Assembly (NCBI RefSeq): GCF_028657905.1
Contig: NZ_CP117782.1
Coordinates: forward strand, 2,914,001-2,978,000
DNA from: Burkholderia sp. FERM BP-3421
GTDB lineage: Bacteria; Pseudomonadota; Gammaproteobacteria; Burkholderiales; Burkholderiaceae
Direction of reading: 5' to 3'
Length of the DNA: 64,000 nucleotides
Part shown: piece by piece, positions 46,035 through 54,448 of the stretch
Layout: each line of letters begins with the position of its first letter
How positions within the stretch are numbered: the stretch's first letter is position 1
Translations under genes and position numbers: made by a program
Notes under the pieces: generated by a model
Databases searched by the model: none
What the model was told of the DNA's origin: nothing
The model's input: the letters and a program-made list of their open reading frames with translations, nothing else

Positions 46035-48470
46035 ATGACCGAATTCAAGGACACCCAGCAGCAACTCTCGAAGTTCCGCGTGCGCGTCGCCGCGGCGGGC
46101 GTGTTCGTGTTCGTCTGCTTCGGCCTGCTCGCGACGCGCTTCTTCTACCTGCAGGTCTGGCAGCACGGCAAGTACGCGCTGCAGGCCGAGGAGAACCGCA
46201 TCTCGGTCGCGCCGATCGTGCCGAACCGCGGCATCATCACCGACCGCAACGGCGTGGTGCTCGCGAAGAACTACTCCGCGTACACGCTCGAAATCACGCC
46301 GTCGAAGCTGACCGACACGCTCGAGAACACCATCAACGCGCTGTCCGAGGTCGTGCCGATCGACGCGCGCGACCGCCGCCGCTTCAAGAAGCTGCAGGAG
46401 GACTCGAAGAACTTCGAGAGCCTGCCGATCCGCACCCGGCTGACCGACGACGAGGTCGCGCGCTTCACCGCGCAGCGCTTCCGCTTCCCCGGCGTCGACG
46501 TGCGCGCGCGCCTGTTCCGCCAGTACCCGCTCGGGCCGACCGCCGCGCACGTGATCGGCTACATCGGGCGGATCTCGAAGCGCGACCAGGACCGCATCGA
46601 CGCGATGAGCGACGAGAACGACAGCGATCCGGAAACCTACGATCCGCGCCGCGACGGCAACAACTACAAGGGCACCGACTACATCGGCAAGGTCGGCGTC
46701 GAGCAGAGCTACGAGACCGAGCTGCACGGCCTGACCGGCTTCGAGGAAGTCGAGGTGACGGCGGGCGGGCGGCCCGTGCGCACGCTGTCGCGCACCCAGG
46801 CGACGCCCGGCAACAACCTGGTGCTGTCGCTCGACATCGGCCTGCAGCAGGTGGCCGAGCAGGCGTTCGCGGGCAAGCGCGGCGCGCTCGTCGCGATCGA
46901 GCCCAAGACGGGCGACGTGCTCGCGTTCGTGTCGTCGCCGAGCTTCGACCCGAATTCCTTCGTCGACGGGATCGACCAGCAGACCTGGGACGAGCTCAAC
47001 AACTCGCCCGACAAGCCGCTCCTGAACCGCCCGCTGCACGGCACCTACCCGCCCGGCTCGACCTATAAGCCGTTCATGGCGCTGGCGGGCCTCACGCTCG
47101 GCAAGCGCACGCCCGGCTGGGGTTTCCAGGATCCCGGCTACTTCACCTTCGGCGGCCACACGTTCCGCAACGACGTGCGCTCCGGCCAGGGCTGGGTCGA
47201 CATGAACCGCGCGATCATGGTGTCGAACGACACCTACTTCTACATGCTCGCGCGCGACCTCGGCGTCAATTCGATCGCGAACTTCATGAAGCCGTTCGGC
47301 TTCGGCCAGATCACGGGCATCGACGTGCAGGGCGAGGCGCGCGGCATCCTGCCCTCGACCGACTGGAAGAAGAAGGCGTTCAAGAAGGCCGCCCAGCAGA
47401 AGTGGTTCGACGGCGAGACGATCAGCCTCGGCATCGGCCAGGGCTACAACTCGTTCACGATCCTGCAGCTCGCGCACGCGACGGCGACGCTCGCGAACAA
47501 CGGCATCGTCATGAAGCCCCACCTCGTGAAGGAGATCGAGAACCCGATCTCGCGCGACCGGCACCTGACCGTGCCGAAGGAAAGCGAGATGATCCCGCTC
47601 AAGCAGTCGGACATCGACGTCGTGAAGCGCGGCATGGAGAACGTGGTCGAGAACCCGTCCGGCACCGGCTACAAGATCTTCCGCGGCGCGCAATACCTCG
47701 CGGCGGGCAAGACCGGGACGGCGCAGGTGTTCTCGCTGCAAGGCGGCAACTACCACGGCCACCTGCTCGCCGAGCACCTGCGCGACCATGCGCTGTTCAT
47801 CGCCTACGCGCCCGCCGACCATCCGCAGATCGCGATCGCGCTGATCGTCGAGAACGGCGGCTGGGGCGCGCAGGCGGCCGGGCCGATCGCGCGCCGCGTG
47901 CTCGATTTCTATCTCGTCGACCGCAAGAACCCGGCGACCGAAGCGGCCGCCGTGGCCGCCGCCGCGTCGGCGACCGAACCCATCAATGCGCCCGTGATCG
48001 GCGATGCGTCGAAGGCCGTGACCGTCGCGGCCGGCTTCAAGGCGCTGCCGCAGCCGGCGACGGCCGCGAGCGCCGTCGGCGCGGCGGGCGCGGGCGCGGG
48101 CGCGGGCGCGGGTGCATCGGGCGCGTCGGGCGCGTCGGGCACATCGGGCACATCGGGCACATCGGGCGCATCGGGCGCATCGGGCGCATCGGGCGCATCG
48201 GCTGCATCGGCTGCGTCGGCTGCGTCGGCTGCGTCGGCTGCGTCGGCTGCATCGGGCGCGTCGGCGTCAGCGCCGGCCGGCGCGTCGACCGCCGTGGCCG
48301 CGCCGGCCGCCGCCGGCAGCACCGCCGCGGCCGGTTCGCCGCCCGTTCGCCCGCCGCCGCGCAAGCCGCGCCGCGCGCCCGCCAGCGAGGCCGCGCCCGT
48401 CGCGGTCGCGCCGCGCGACGACCCGCGCAGCGCCCCCGACCAGCCGGCCCGCGCCGGCGCCGACGATTAA
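46035..48470 (+). CDS. mrdA: Penicillin-binding protein 2 (transpeptidase MrdA) with long repetitive tail
   Basis: 811 residues (E. coli PBP2 is 633). An N-terminal transmembrane helix (VAAAGVFVFVCFGLLATRFF) is followed by the dimerisation/pedestal domain with RGIITDRNGVVLAKNYSAY. Transpeptidase motifs: Ser342 in GSTYKPFMAL, SND in MVSNDTYFYM, and Lys559 in AAGKTGTAQVF. After about residue 630 the sequence turns into an Ala/Gly/Ser-rich tail with 17 consecutive 3-residue units (GAS/GTS/AAS, residues 693-743), then a Pro/Arg-rich end. Essential for cell elongation. The tail looks dispensable and length-variable. Confidence 0.97.
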   Translation: MTEFKDTQQQLSKFRVRVAAAGVFVFVCFGLLATRFFYLQVWQHGKYALQAEENRISVAPIVPNRGIITDRNGVVLAKNYSAYTLEITPSKLTDTLENTINALSEVVPIDARDRRRFKKLQEDSKNFESLPIRTRLTDDEVARFTAQRFRFPGVDVRARLFRQYPLGPTAAHVIGYIGRISKRDQDRIDAMSDENDSDPETYDPRRDGNNYKGTDYIGKVGVEQSYETELHGLTGFEEVEVTAGGRPVRTLSRTQATPGNNLVLSLDIGLQQVAEQAFAGKRGALVAIEPKTGDVLAFVSSPSFDPNSFVDGIDQQTWDELNNSPDKPLLNRPLHGTYPPGSTYKPFMALAGLTLGKRTPGWGFQDPGYFTFGGHTFRNDVRSGQGWVDMNRAIMVSNDTYFYMLARDLGVNSIANFMKPFGFGQITGIDVQGEARGILPSTDWKKKAFKKAAQQKWFDGETISLGIGQGYNSFTILQLAHATATLANNGIVMKPHLVKEIENPISRDRHLTVPKESEMIPLKQSDIDVVKRGMENVVENPSGTGYKIFRGAQYLAAGKTGTAQVFSLQGGNYHGHLLAEHLRDHALFIAYAPADHPQIAIALIVENGGWGAQAAGPIARRVLDFYLVDRKNPATEAAAVAAAASATEPINAPVIGDASKAVTVAAGFKALPQPATAASAVGAAGAGAGAGAGASGASGASGTSGTSGTSGASGASGASGASAASAASAASAASAASAASGASASAPAGASTAVAAPAAAGSTAAAGSPPVRPPPRKPRRAPASEAAPVAVAPRDDPRSAPDQPARAGADD
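48111..48263 (+). repeat. 9-bp tandem repeat (17 copies) inside mrdA
   Basis: Consecutive 9-bp units of the type GGCGCATCG encode GAS, GTS and AAS triplets: 3 GAS, 3 GTS, 4 GAS, 6 AAS, 1 GAS. Being a multiple of three, copy-number change keeps the frame. A (GA)n stretch precedes it. Confidence 0.9.
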
Positions 48471-48481
48471 CGGAGAAAGGC

Positions 48482-49630
48482 ATGCAATTCGACAAGCGCG
48501 CCTGGCTCGACAAGGTCAAGCAGATGTTCGCGGGCTTCGACCGCCCGCTCGCCCTGATCGTGTTCCTGCTGCTGTGCGTCGGTATCGTGACGCTCTACAG
48601 CGCGAGCATCGACATGCCCGGCCGCGTGGAGGATCAGCTGCGCAACATCCTGCTGACGTTCGTGCTGATGTGGGTGATCGCCAATATCCCGCCGTCGACG
48701 CTGATGCGCTTCGCGGTGCCGCTCTATACCTTCGGCGTCGCGCTGCTGGTCGCGGTGGCGCTGTTCGGGATGACCAAGAAGGGCGCGAAGCGCTGGCTGA
48801 ACGTCGGCGTCGTGATCCAGCCGTCCGAGATCCTCAAGATCGCCACCCCGCTGATGCTCGCCTGGTACTACCAGCGCCGCGAGGGCAGCCTGCGCTGGTA
48901 CGACTTCGTGGTCGCGTTCGGGATCCTGCTCGTGCCGGTCGGCCTGATCGCGAAGCAGCCCGACCTCGGCACCGGCCTCCTGGTGTTCGCGGCCGGCCTG
49001 TTCGTGATCTATCTCGCGGGCCTGTCGTTCAAGCTGATCGTGCCGGTGCTCGTCGCCGGCGTGATCGCGGTGGGCTCGATCGCCGTGTTCGAGGAGCGGA
49101 TCTGCCAGCCGGAGGTGGTCTGGCCGCTCATGCACGATTACCAGAAGCACCGTGTCTGCACCCTGCTCGACCCGACCTCCGATCCGCTCGGCAAGGGCTT
49201 CCACACGATCCAGGCGGTGATCGCGATCGGCTCGGGCGGCGCGCTCGGCAAGGGTTACCTGAAGGGCACGCAGGCGCACCTCGAGTTCATTCCGGAAAAG
49301 CACACCGATTTCATCTTCGCGGTGTTCTCCGAGGAGTTCGGCCTGGCGGGCGGGCTCACGCTGCTCGTGCTGTACATGGCGCTGATCGCGCGCGGGCTGT
49401 TCATCGCCGCGCAGGGCGCGACGCTGTTCGGGCGCCTGCTCGCGGGCTCGCTCACCCTCGCGTTCTTCGTCTATGCGTTCGTCAACATCGGGATGGTCAG
49501 CGGCGTGCTGCCGGTGGTCGGCGTGCCGCTGCCGTTCATGAGCTACGGCGGCACCGCGCTCACCACGCTCGGCATCGCGGTCGGCCTCATCATGAGCGTC
49601 GGCCGGCAAAAGCGCCTGATGAAAAGCTGA
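48482..49630 (+). CDS. rodA: Peptidoglycan glycosyltransferase RodA
   Basis: 382 residues, SEDS family, about ten membrane helices. Signatures: KQPDLGTGLLVFAAGLFVIYL, HTDFIFAVFSEEFGLAGGLTLL, and GVPLPFMSYGGTALTTLGIAVG. Polymerises glycan strands with PBP2. Begins 12 bp after mrdA. RBS GGAGAAAGG precedes the ATG. Confidence 0.97.
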   Translation: MQFDKRAWLDKVKQMFAGFDRPLALIVFLLLCVGIVTLYSASIDMPGRVEDQLRNILLTFVLMWVIANIPPSTLMRFAVPLYTFGVALLVAVALFGMTKKGAKRWLNVGVVIQPSEILKIATPLMLAWYYQRREGSLRWYDFVVAFGILLVPVGLIAKQPDLGTGLLVFAAGLFVIYLAGLSFKLIVPVLVAGVIAVGSIAVFEERICQPEVVWPLMHDYQKHRVCTLLDPTSDPLGKGFHTIQAVIAIGSGGALGKGYLKGTQAHLEFIPEKHTDFIFAVFSEEFGLAGGLTLLVLYMALIARGLFIAAQGATLFGRLLAGSLTLAFFVYAFVNIGMVSGVLPVVGVPLPFMSYGGTALTTLGIAVGLIMSVGRQKRLMKS

Positions 49631-49666
49631 GCGGCCTCACGGCCGGCGTCCCGCGCCGGCCCCCGC

Positions 49667-50389
49667 TCACTGCGGCCGCGCGGCCGACCCGCCCGCGGCC
49701 GGCGGCGCGCGCAGCGCCGCGCTCAGCTCCTTGAACTTGAGCCCGGCGGCCTCGTCGCCCTGTGCCGCGGCCGCCGCATAGTAGGCGCGTGCGATGTTCA
49801 GGTTCGGCGTGACCCCGTCGCCGCCGCGCTCGTAGAACGATGCGGTCACGTATTGCGCGGTCGGGTCGCCCGCGTCCGCCGCCTGCTTGTACCAGACGAA
49901 CGCCTGCCGGTTGTCGCGCGGTGTGCCGCGCCCGTCGAGGAACTGGTTCGCGAGCGCGAGTTCCGCCTGCACGTGGCCCTGCTGCGCGGCCTTCAGGAAC
50001 CAGTGGTGCGCCTGCGCCGGGTCGCGCGCGACGAACTGCCCGTCGTCGAACATCGTCCCGTACACGTACTGCGCATGCGACATGCCCGCATCGGCCGCCT
50101 GACGCAGCCAGCGCAAGCCCTCGGGCACGTTCGCCGTCACCCCCTCGCCCGTGATCATCATCATCGCGTAGTTGAATTCGGCGAGCCGGTCGCCGCGCTC
50201 GGCCGCGTCGCGGAACTGCACCAGCGCGGCGCGATAGTCGCCGGCGTTGTAGTCGGCGATCGCCGACGCCGTCTCGCGCCCGGGATCGGGCTGCCCATGC
50301 GGATGCGAGGCCTGCGCGGCCGCCCCCGCGCTCGCGATGGCGAGCACGGCCGCGCCGCACCATGCCGCCCGGCGGTCCGCGGGCTTCAT
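49667..50389 (-). CDS. Exported Sel1-repeat (TPR-like) protein
   Basis: 240 residues. Signal peptide at the N terminus (CGAAVLAIASAGAAAQA). At least four Sel1-like repeats follow: YNAGDYRAALVQFRDAAERGDRLAEFNY, then A.G..HAQYVYG, WFLKAAQQGHVQAELALANQFLDGRG, WYKQAADAGDPTAQYVTASFYERGG. Such periplasmic scaffolds mediate protein contacts, but no partner is known. The start overlaps the aldolase stop by 4 nt, implying coupling; the functional connection is unclear. Confidence 0.85.
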   Translation of the reverse strand: MKPADRRAAWCGAAVLAIASAGAAAQASHPHGQPDPGRETASAIADYNAGDYRAALVQFRDAAERGDRLAEFNYAMMMITGEGVTANVPEGLRWLRQAADAGMSHAQYVYGTMFDDGQFVARDPAQAHHWFLKAAQQGHVQAELALANQFLDGRGTPRDNRQAFVWYKQAADAGDPTAQYVTASFYERGGDGVTPNLNIARAYYAAAAAQGDEAAGLKFKELSAALRAPPAAGGSAARPQ

Positions 50390-51171
50390 GAGCGCGCCTC
50401 CTGCAGGGCCTGCCGCGTCGCGCGCAGCAGCCACGCCACGTCGGCCGACAGCGCGATCACCCGGAACCCCGCGTCGCGATACTGGCGCGCCTGCGCGCTG
50501 TCGGCCGCGAAGATCCCGACCGGCACGCCCGCCTGGCGCCCCGCCGCGAGCACCCGCGCGAGCGCGGCCTCGACGCTCGGATGCCTGCCGTCGCCCAGGT
50601 GCCCGAGGCTCGCCGCGAGGTCCGCCGGGCCGATGAACAGGCAGTCGACGCCCGGCGTCGCGGCGATCCGCTCGACCTCGTCGAGCGCACGCGCCGATTC
50701 GATCTGCACGATCGTGGCGATCTGCGCGTTCGCGCCTTGCAGGTAGTCGCGCCGCATCCCGTAGGCGGCCGCCCGCACGATGCCGGCCACGCCGCGCAGG
50801 CCGTCGGGCGCCTCGGGCGACGGATAGCGGGTCAGCCGCACCGCGTGGCGCGCCTCGTCCTGCGTCTCGATGTTGGGGAACATCAGCGTGCGGGCGCCCG
50901 CGTCGAGCGCCTGCTTGACGAGCCACGGCTCGCGCGCCGGCACCCGCACGACGGGCTCGCTCGGCAGATGCGCGGCGGCCAGCGCGCGCAGTTGCGCGGC
51001 GACGTCGCGCGCGTCGTTCGGCGCGTGCTCCATGTCGATGCACAGCCAGTCGAAGCCGGCATGGGCGAGCGCTTCGGTCGCGGCCTCGCTCCCGAGCGAC
51101 AGCCACAGGCCGAACAAGGGCTCGTCGCCTTCGGCGAGGCGCGCCTTCAGCGCGTTGGTGAGGGTGCTCAT
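50386..51171 (-). CDS. HpcH/HpaI family aldolase
   Basis: 261 residues. GLWLSLGSEAATEALAHAGFDWLCIDMEHAPND is the family N-terminal motif, with catalytic and metal-binding residues in ARTLMFPNIETQDEARHAV, VQIESARALDEVERIA, and GVDCLFIGPADLAASLGHLG. Class II pyruvate aldolase acting on 2-keto-3-deoxy acids or HKHD-type substrates. Substrate not determinable. Followed directly by the Sel1 gene. Confidence 0.9.
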   Translation of the reverse strand: MSTLTNALKARLAEGDEPLFGLWLSLGSEAATEALAHAGFDWLCIDMEHAPNDARDVAAQLRALAAAHLPSEPVVRVPAREPWLVKQALDAGARTLMFPNIETQDEARHAVRLTRYPSPEAPDGLRGVAGIVRAAAYGMRRDYLQGANAQIATIVQIESARALDEVERIAATPGVDCLFIGPADLAASLGHLGDGRHPSVEAALARVLAAGRQAGVPVGIFAADSAQARQYRDAGFRVIALSADVAWLLRATRQALQEARS

Positions 51172-51372
51172 CGACGGTCTCCCGGGGCATGGCGAACCCA
51201 GACACGGTAGCGTCGCCCGCCGACGGCCGGCGACGCGGCTCCGCCGCGCGGGCGCATCGCCGCGCGACGGATCGTGCTGATCATACTCGCGACGGCGGCG
51301 GGAGAGCGGGAATCCGGCGGCAGCCGCGCCGGAACAGGAGGGGAAATGGCGGACGGCGGCGTCCGCGCGGGC
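51172..51372. other. Non-coding gap between aldolase and queD
   Basis: 201 bp of GC-rich sequence downstream of queD and upstream of the aldolase. It must hold the aldolase promoter; I see no clear signal. Confidence 0.3.
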
Positions 51373-51825
51373 TCAGCGGCCGGGCTCGCGCTCGACGTCG
51401 GCCCAGCAGTTCGGCGTTTCGTACAGCCGCACGCGTTCGAGCCGCAGGTTCACGCCGTAGTGCGCGTCGTAGACGTTCGCGAGGATGTCGAACGCGACGG
51501 CCGCGAGGTTTTCCACGGTCGGGATCCGGTCAAGCACGATCGTCTTGTGGTCGGCCATCTGCTCGAGGAACGAGCGCACGACCTCGTCGCGCGCGTACAC
51601 GAGGAACGCGTGGTCCCACTTGCTGACGAGGTGCTCCATCGCGAGCGCCTTCACGTCCGCGAAATCCATGACCATGCCGCGGTCCGGCGCGCCTTCGGTG
51701 TCGACCAGGTCGCCGCGCAGCGTGATTTCGAGCACGTAGCGATGGCCATGCAGGTTGCGGCACTGGCTGCGGTGGTCCGGGATGCGGTGGCCCGCGTCGA
51801 ATTCGAGTTTTCGGGTAATCAGCAC
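51373..51825 (-). CDS. queD: 6-carboxy-5,6,7,8-tetrahydropterin synthase QueD
   Basis: 150 residues, PTPS fold. Zinc and catalytic residues in LEFDAGHRIPDHRSQCRNLHGHRYVLEI (His, Cys, HGH) and in GMVMDFADVKALAMEHL. Second step of 7-deazaguanine synthesis. It is the last of the que genes, 19 bp after queE. The KWDHAFLVYARDE segment corresponds to the conserved LDH/WDH site. Confidence 0.95.
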   Translation of the reverse strand: MLITRKLEFDAGHRIPDHRSQCRNLHGHRYVLEITLRGDLVDTEGAPDRGMVMDFADVKALAMEHLVSKWDHAFLVYARDEVVRSFLEQMADHKTIVLDRIPTVENLAAVAFDILANVYDAHYGVNLRLERVRLYETPNCWADVEREPGR

Positions 51826-51844
51826 GGTGAATGACGCTCGCGGC

Positions 51845-52477
51845 TCAGGGAATGTTCAGGTACTTGTGGGTCTGCATCGACAGCCGCCATTGCGGATGAC
51901 GCTTGCACCAATCGATCGCGAGCTTCGTGTTGAAGTCGCGCGCGGGGCCGTCCATCGGCTGCACGAGGAAGTGCGAGAAATCGAGCTTCGCGTACTCGGC
52001 GAGGCGCTGGTTGTCCTGCGGCACCACCACCTTCAGCTCGTCGCCCCGGGTGACGACGAGCGGCGCGTCGGCCTTCGGGCTCACGCAGATCCAGTCGATC
52101 GATTCGAGCACCGGCAGCGAGCCGTTGGTCTCGATCGCGATCTCGAAGCCCGCCGCATGCAAGGCGTCGACGAGCGGCGCGTCGATCTGCAGCATCGGTT
52201 CACCGCCCGTGCAGACGACGAAGCGGTGCGCCTCGCCGACGGGCCACAGCGACGCGATCCGCGCGACCAGCTCGGCCGCGTCCTTGAACTTGCCGCCGTT
52301 CTCGCCGTCGGTGCCGACGAAGTCGGTGTCGCAGAAACGGCAGACGGCAGCCGCGCGATCCTCCTCGCGGCCCGACCACAGATTGCAGCCGGCGAACCGG
52401 CAGAACACGGCCGGACGCCCGGCATTCGCGCCCTCGCCCTGCAATGTGTAGAAGATTTCCTTGACCGCGTACGTCAT
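51845..52477 (-). CDS. queE: 7-carboxy-7-deazaguanine synthase QueE, CX14CX2C type
   Basis: 210 residues. Radical SAM enzyme that contracts the pterin ring. The cluster motif is not the classical CX3CX2C: in this protein it reads C-x14-C-x2-C from AGCNLWSG to CRFCDTDF, the variant known from Burkholderia multivorans QueE. GGE motif appears as CTGGEPMLQIDAPL. Sits between queC and queD. Confidence 0.95.
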   Translation of the reverse strand: MTYAVKEIFYTLQGEGANAGRPAVFCRFAGCNLWSGREEDRAAAVCRFCDTDFVGTDGENGGKFKDAAELVARIASLWPVGEAHRFVVCTGGEPMLQIDAPLVDALHAAGFEIAIETNGSLPVLESIDWICVSPKADAPLVVTRGDELKVVVPQDNQRLAEYAKLDFSHFLVQPMDGPARDFNTKLAIDWCKRHPQWRLSMQTHKYLNIP

Positions 52478-52553
52478 GTTGCGTCGCCGCGGCCACGCCG
52501 CGGCATCCTTTCGTCTGATGGCCGCCGAGCGGCCGTATGTTCGTGCGTGCGCC

Positions 52554-53288
52554 TCAGTGCGGCGCTTCCGTCACCTGTTCGCCCATCAGATAGGCCTCGT
52601 GGCCGCGCTTGCGCAGCTTGCAGGCCGGACATTCGCCGCAGCCGAAACCCCAGTCGTGCAGTTCGGCGCGCTCGCCGACATAACAGGTGTGGGTGTCGAC
52701 CCGGATCAGCTCGACGAGCGGCGTGCCGCCCAGCTGCTCCGCGAGCCGCCAGGTGTCGGCCTTGTCGAGCCACATCAGCGGCGTTTCCAGCACGATGCGC
52801 GTGTCCATGCCGAGGTTCAGCGCGACCTGCAGCGCCTTCATCGTATCGTCGCGGCAGTCGGGATAGCCCGAGAAATCCGTCTCGCACATCCCGCCGACCA
52901 GCACGCGCAGCCCGCGCCGATAGGCGACCGCGGCCGCGATCGTCATGAACATCAGGTTGCGGCCCGGCACGAAGGTGTTCGGCAGCCCGTTCGCGGCGGT
53001 CTCGATCTCGATCGAGCGCGTCATCGCCGTGTCGCTGATCGCGCCGAGCACCGACAGGTCGATCATGTGATCGTCGCCGAGCCGGCCCGCCCACTGCGGG
53101 AAGCGGTGCTTGAGCGCGTCGCGCACGCCGTCGCGGCATTCCAGCTCGACGCGATGCCGCTGTCCGTAGTCGAAGCCCAGCGTCTCGACGGTCTGATAGC
53201 GCTCGAGCGCCCAGGCGAGGCACGTGGCCGAGTCCTGACCGCCGGAAAACAACACGAGCGCGCCGTCTTTAGCGTCTGTCCGAATCAC
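52554..53288 (-). CDS. queC: 7-cyano-7-deazaguanine synthase QueC
   Basis: 244 residues. PP-loop: ALVLFSGGQDSATCLAWAL; zinc site at the C terminus FGCGECPACKLRKRGHEAYL, together with HTCYVGERAELHD. Forms preQ0 from CDG, ammonia and ATP. Chosen start is a GTG at 53288 giving (M)IRTDAKDGALVL; the frame is open for another 72 codons upstream but those look non-coding. First gene of queC-queE-queD, 76 bp from queE. Confidence 0.94.
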   Translation of the reverse strand: MIRTDAKDGALVLFSGGQDSATCLAWALERYQTVETLGFDYGQRHRVELECRDGVRDALKHRFPQWAGRLGDDHMIDLSVLGAISDTAMTRSIEIETAANGLPNTFVPGRNLMFMTIAAAVAYRRGLRVLVGGMCETDFSGYPDCRDDTMKALQVALNLGMDTRIVLETPLMWLDKADTWRLAEQLGGTPLVELIRVDTHTCYVGERAELHDWGFGCGECPACKLRKRGHEAYLMGEQVTEAPH

Positions 53289-53385
53289 CGTGATACTCCG
53301 TGAATGATGAGCGCGCGCCGCGCTGCGCCCGCGGCGGCCTCTTGCCGCCGGACGGCCGGCACGCACCGGCCTGGCCGGCTCCTGC

Positions 53386-53391
53386 AGTATA
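53386..53391 (-). promoter_or_regulatory. Candidate queC promoter -10
   Basis: TATACT on the minus strand, 98 bp upstream of the queC start. -35 weak. Confidence 0.35.
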
Positions 53392-53471
53392 GGCAGCGCA
53401 CCCCGGCCGGATACGGCCCGGCGCTTATACCGCTGATCCGTCGGGCGCCGCGCATCGCGCGCCGAAACGAA

Positions 53472-53511
53472 AAAGGACTTGCGGCGCCCGTGGCGCGCCC
53501 TCAAGTCCTTT
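53472..53511 (-). terminator. Orphan terminator-like hairpin between tRNA-Phe and queC
   Basis: Perfect 10-bp repeat AAAGGACTTG / CAAGTCCTTT with an inner GC-rich pairing in the 20-nt loop, followed on the minus strand by TTTTTCGTTT. There is no protein gene just upstream on that strand, and the tRNA gene has its own terminator. Could end a small RNA or leader transcript starting near a TAAAAT box (53532-53537). Confidence 0.5.
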
Positions 53512-53590
53512 AAGTCTTTGAGCCGACGAGGATTTTATCACGCCGGCCCCGTCCGGGCCGCGCGCCGGCAACCTGGTCCCACAAACGAAA

Positions 53591-53620
53591 AACCCCAAGA
53601 ATCGGCGGATTCTTGGGGTT
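53591..53620 (-). terminator. tRNA-Phe terminator
   Basis: Perfect 13-bp stem AACCCCAAGAATC / GATTCTTGGGGTT with a GGCG-type tetraloop, followed on the minus strand by TTTCGTTTG. It begins 10 bp past the tRNA 3' end. Confidence 0.9.
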
Positions 53621-53629
53621 GAATACTGC

Positions 53630-53705
53630 TGGTGGCCTGGGTCGGAATCGAACCAACGACACGCGGATTTTCAATCCGCTGCTCTACCAACTGAGCTACC
53701 GGGCC
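53630..53705 (-). tRNA. pheT-like tRNA-Phe: tRNA-Phe (anticodon GAA)
   Basis: 76-nt cloverleaf on the minus strand: acceptor begins GGCCCGG and ends with encoded CCA; D-loop AGCTCAGTTGGTAGAGC; anticodon stem-loop GCGGA TTGAAAA TCCGC with anticodon GAA; T-loop GGTTCGATTCC. One acceptor mismatch (C5-A68). No integrase or duplicated 3' end beside it, so no island inserted at this tRNA within the window. Confidence 0.95.
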
Positions 53706-53764
53706 ACGAAGAAAAAAGAGTATAGCAAAGGACGACAGCCTGCTCAAGCCCTTTTCTTCACTTT

Positions 53765-54448
53765 TTAAACCGCGCCCTCGGCCGGCTTCTTGCCCAACTC
53801 GACGCCCAGCTGCTTGAGCTTGCGATACAGGTGCGTGCGCTCCAGGCCGGTCTTTTCCGCGACCCGCGTCATGCTGCCGTTCTCGCGCGCGAGGTGATAC
53901 TCGAAGTAAGCGCGCTCGAATGCATCGCGCGCCTCGCGCAGCGGGATGTCGAACGGGATCGCCGCGGTCTGGCCCGCGCCCCCCGCGCCGCTCTCGTCGC
54001 CGAAACCCGGCAGCGCGGCGGCCGAGGCCACCGCGGCCGGCCCCGTCGCCACCTTCGCGGCCGGGTTGAGCGACAGCGGCGCCGCGCCGCGCGCGAGGCC
54101 GTGCTCGACCGACTTCAGGAGCTTCTGCAACGCGATCGGCTTCTCGAGGAAATCGAGCGCGCCGATCTTGGTCGCCTCGACCGCGGTATCGATCGTCGCG
54201 TGGCCGGACATCATGATGACCGGCATCGTGAGCTGCCCCTGGCTCGCCCACTCCTTGAGCAGCGTGACGCCGTCGGTGTCCGGCATCCAGATATCGAGCA
54301 GCACGAGATCGGGCGCCTGACGCAGCCGGTAGTCACGCGCAGCCTGCGCGTTCTCCGCCACTTCCACGACATGTCCTTCGTCGCTGAGGATCTCCGAGAG
54401 CAATTCCCGGATGCCCATTTCATCATCTACCACCAGGATGGTTGCCAT
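53765..54448 (-). CDS. ntrX: NtrX-like response regulator lacking the AAA+ domain
   Basis: 227 residues, about half a normal NtrX. Receiver domain with TILVVDDEMGIRELLSEIL, phospho-Asp52 in DLVLLDIWMPDTDG and Lys in DFLEKPIALQKLL. A linker rich in Ala/Gly (about 125-165) replaces the sigma-54 AAA+ domain. The C terminus keeps a Fis-type helix-turn-helix (MTRVAEKTGLERTHLYRKLKQLG). With no GAFTGA motif it cannot activate sigma-54 polymerase directly. Cognate of the adjacent NtrY. Confidence 0.9.
   Translation of the reverse strand: MATILVVDDEMGIRELLSEILSDEGHVVEVAENAQAARDYRLRQAPDLVLLDIWMPDTDGVTLLKEWASQGQLTMPVIMMSGHATIDTAVEATKIGALDFLEKPIALQKLLKSVEHGLARGAAPLSLNPAAKVATGPAAVASAAALPGFGDESGAGGAGQTAAIPFDIPLREARDAFERAYFEYHLARENGSMTRVAEKTGLERTHLYRKLKQLGVELGKKPAEGAV

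Noticed and set aside
48111..48263. Tandem array as possible CRISPR
   Set aside because: Units are 9 bp with no spacers and lie inside the coding frame of mrdA.
53289..53540. preQ1 riboswitch in the queC leader
   Set aside because: I could not match the preQ1-I, II or III patterns; only a terminator-like hairpin is visible.
53630..53760. Genomic-island attachment at tRNA-Phe
   Set aside because: No integrase and no second copy of the tRNA 3' end seen in the window; flanks are core genes.
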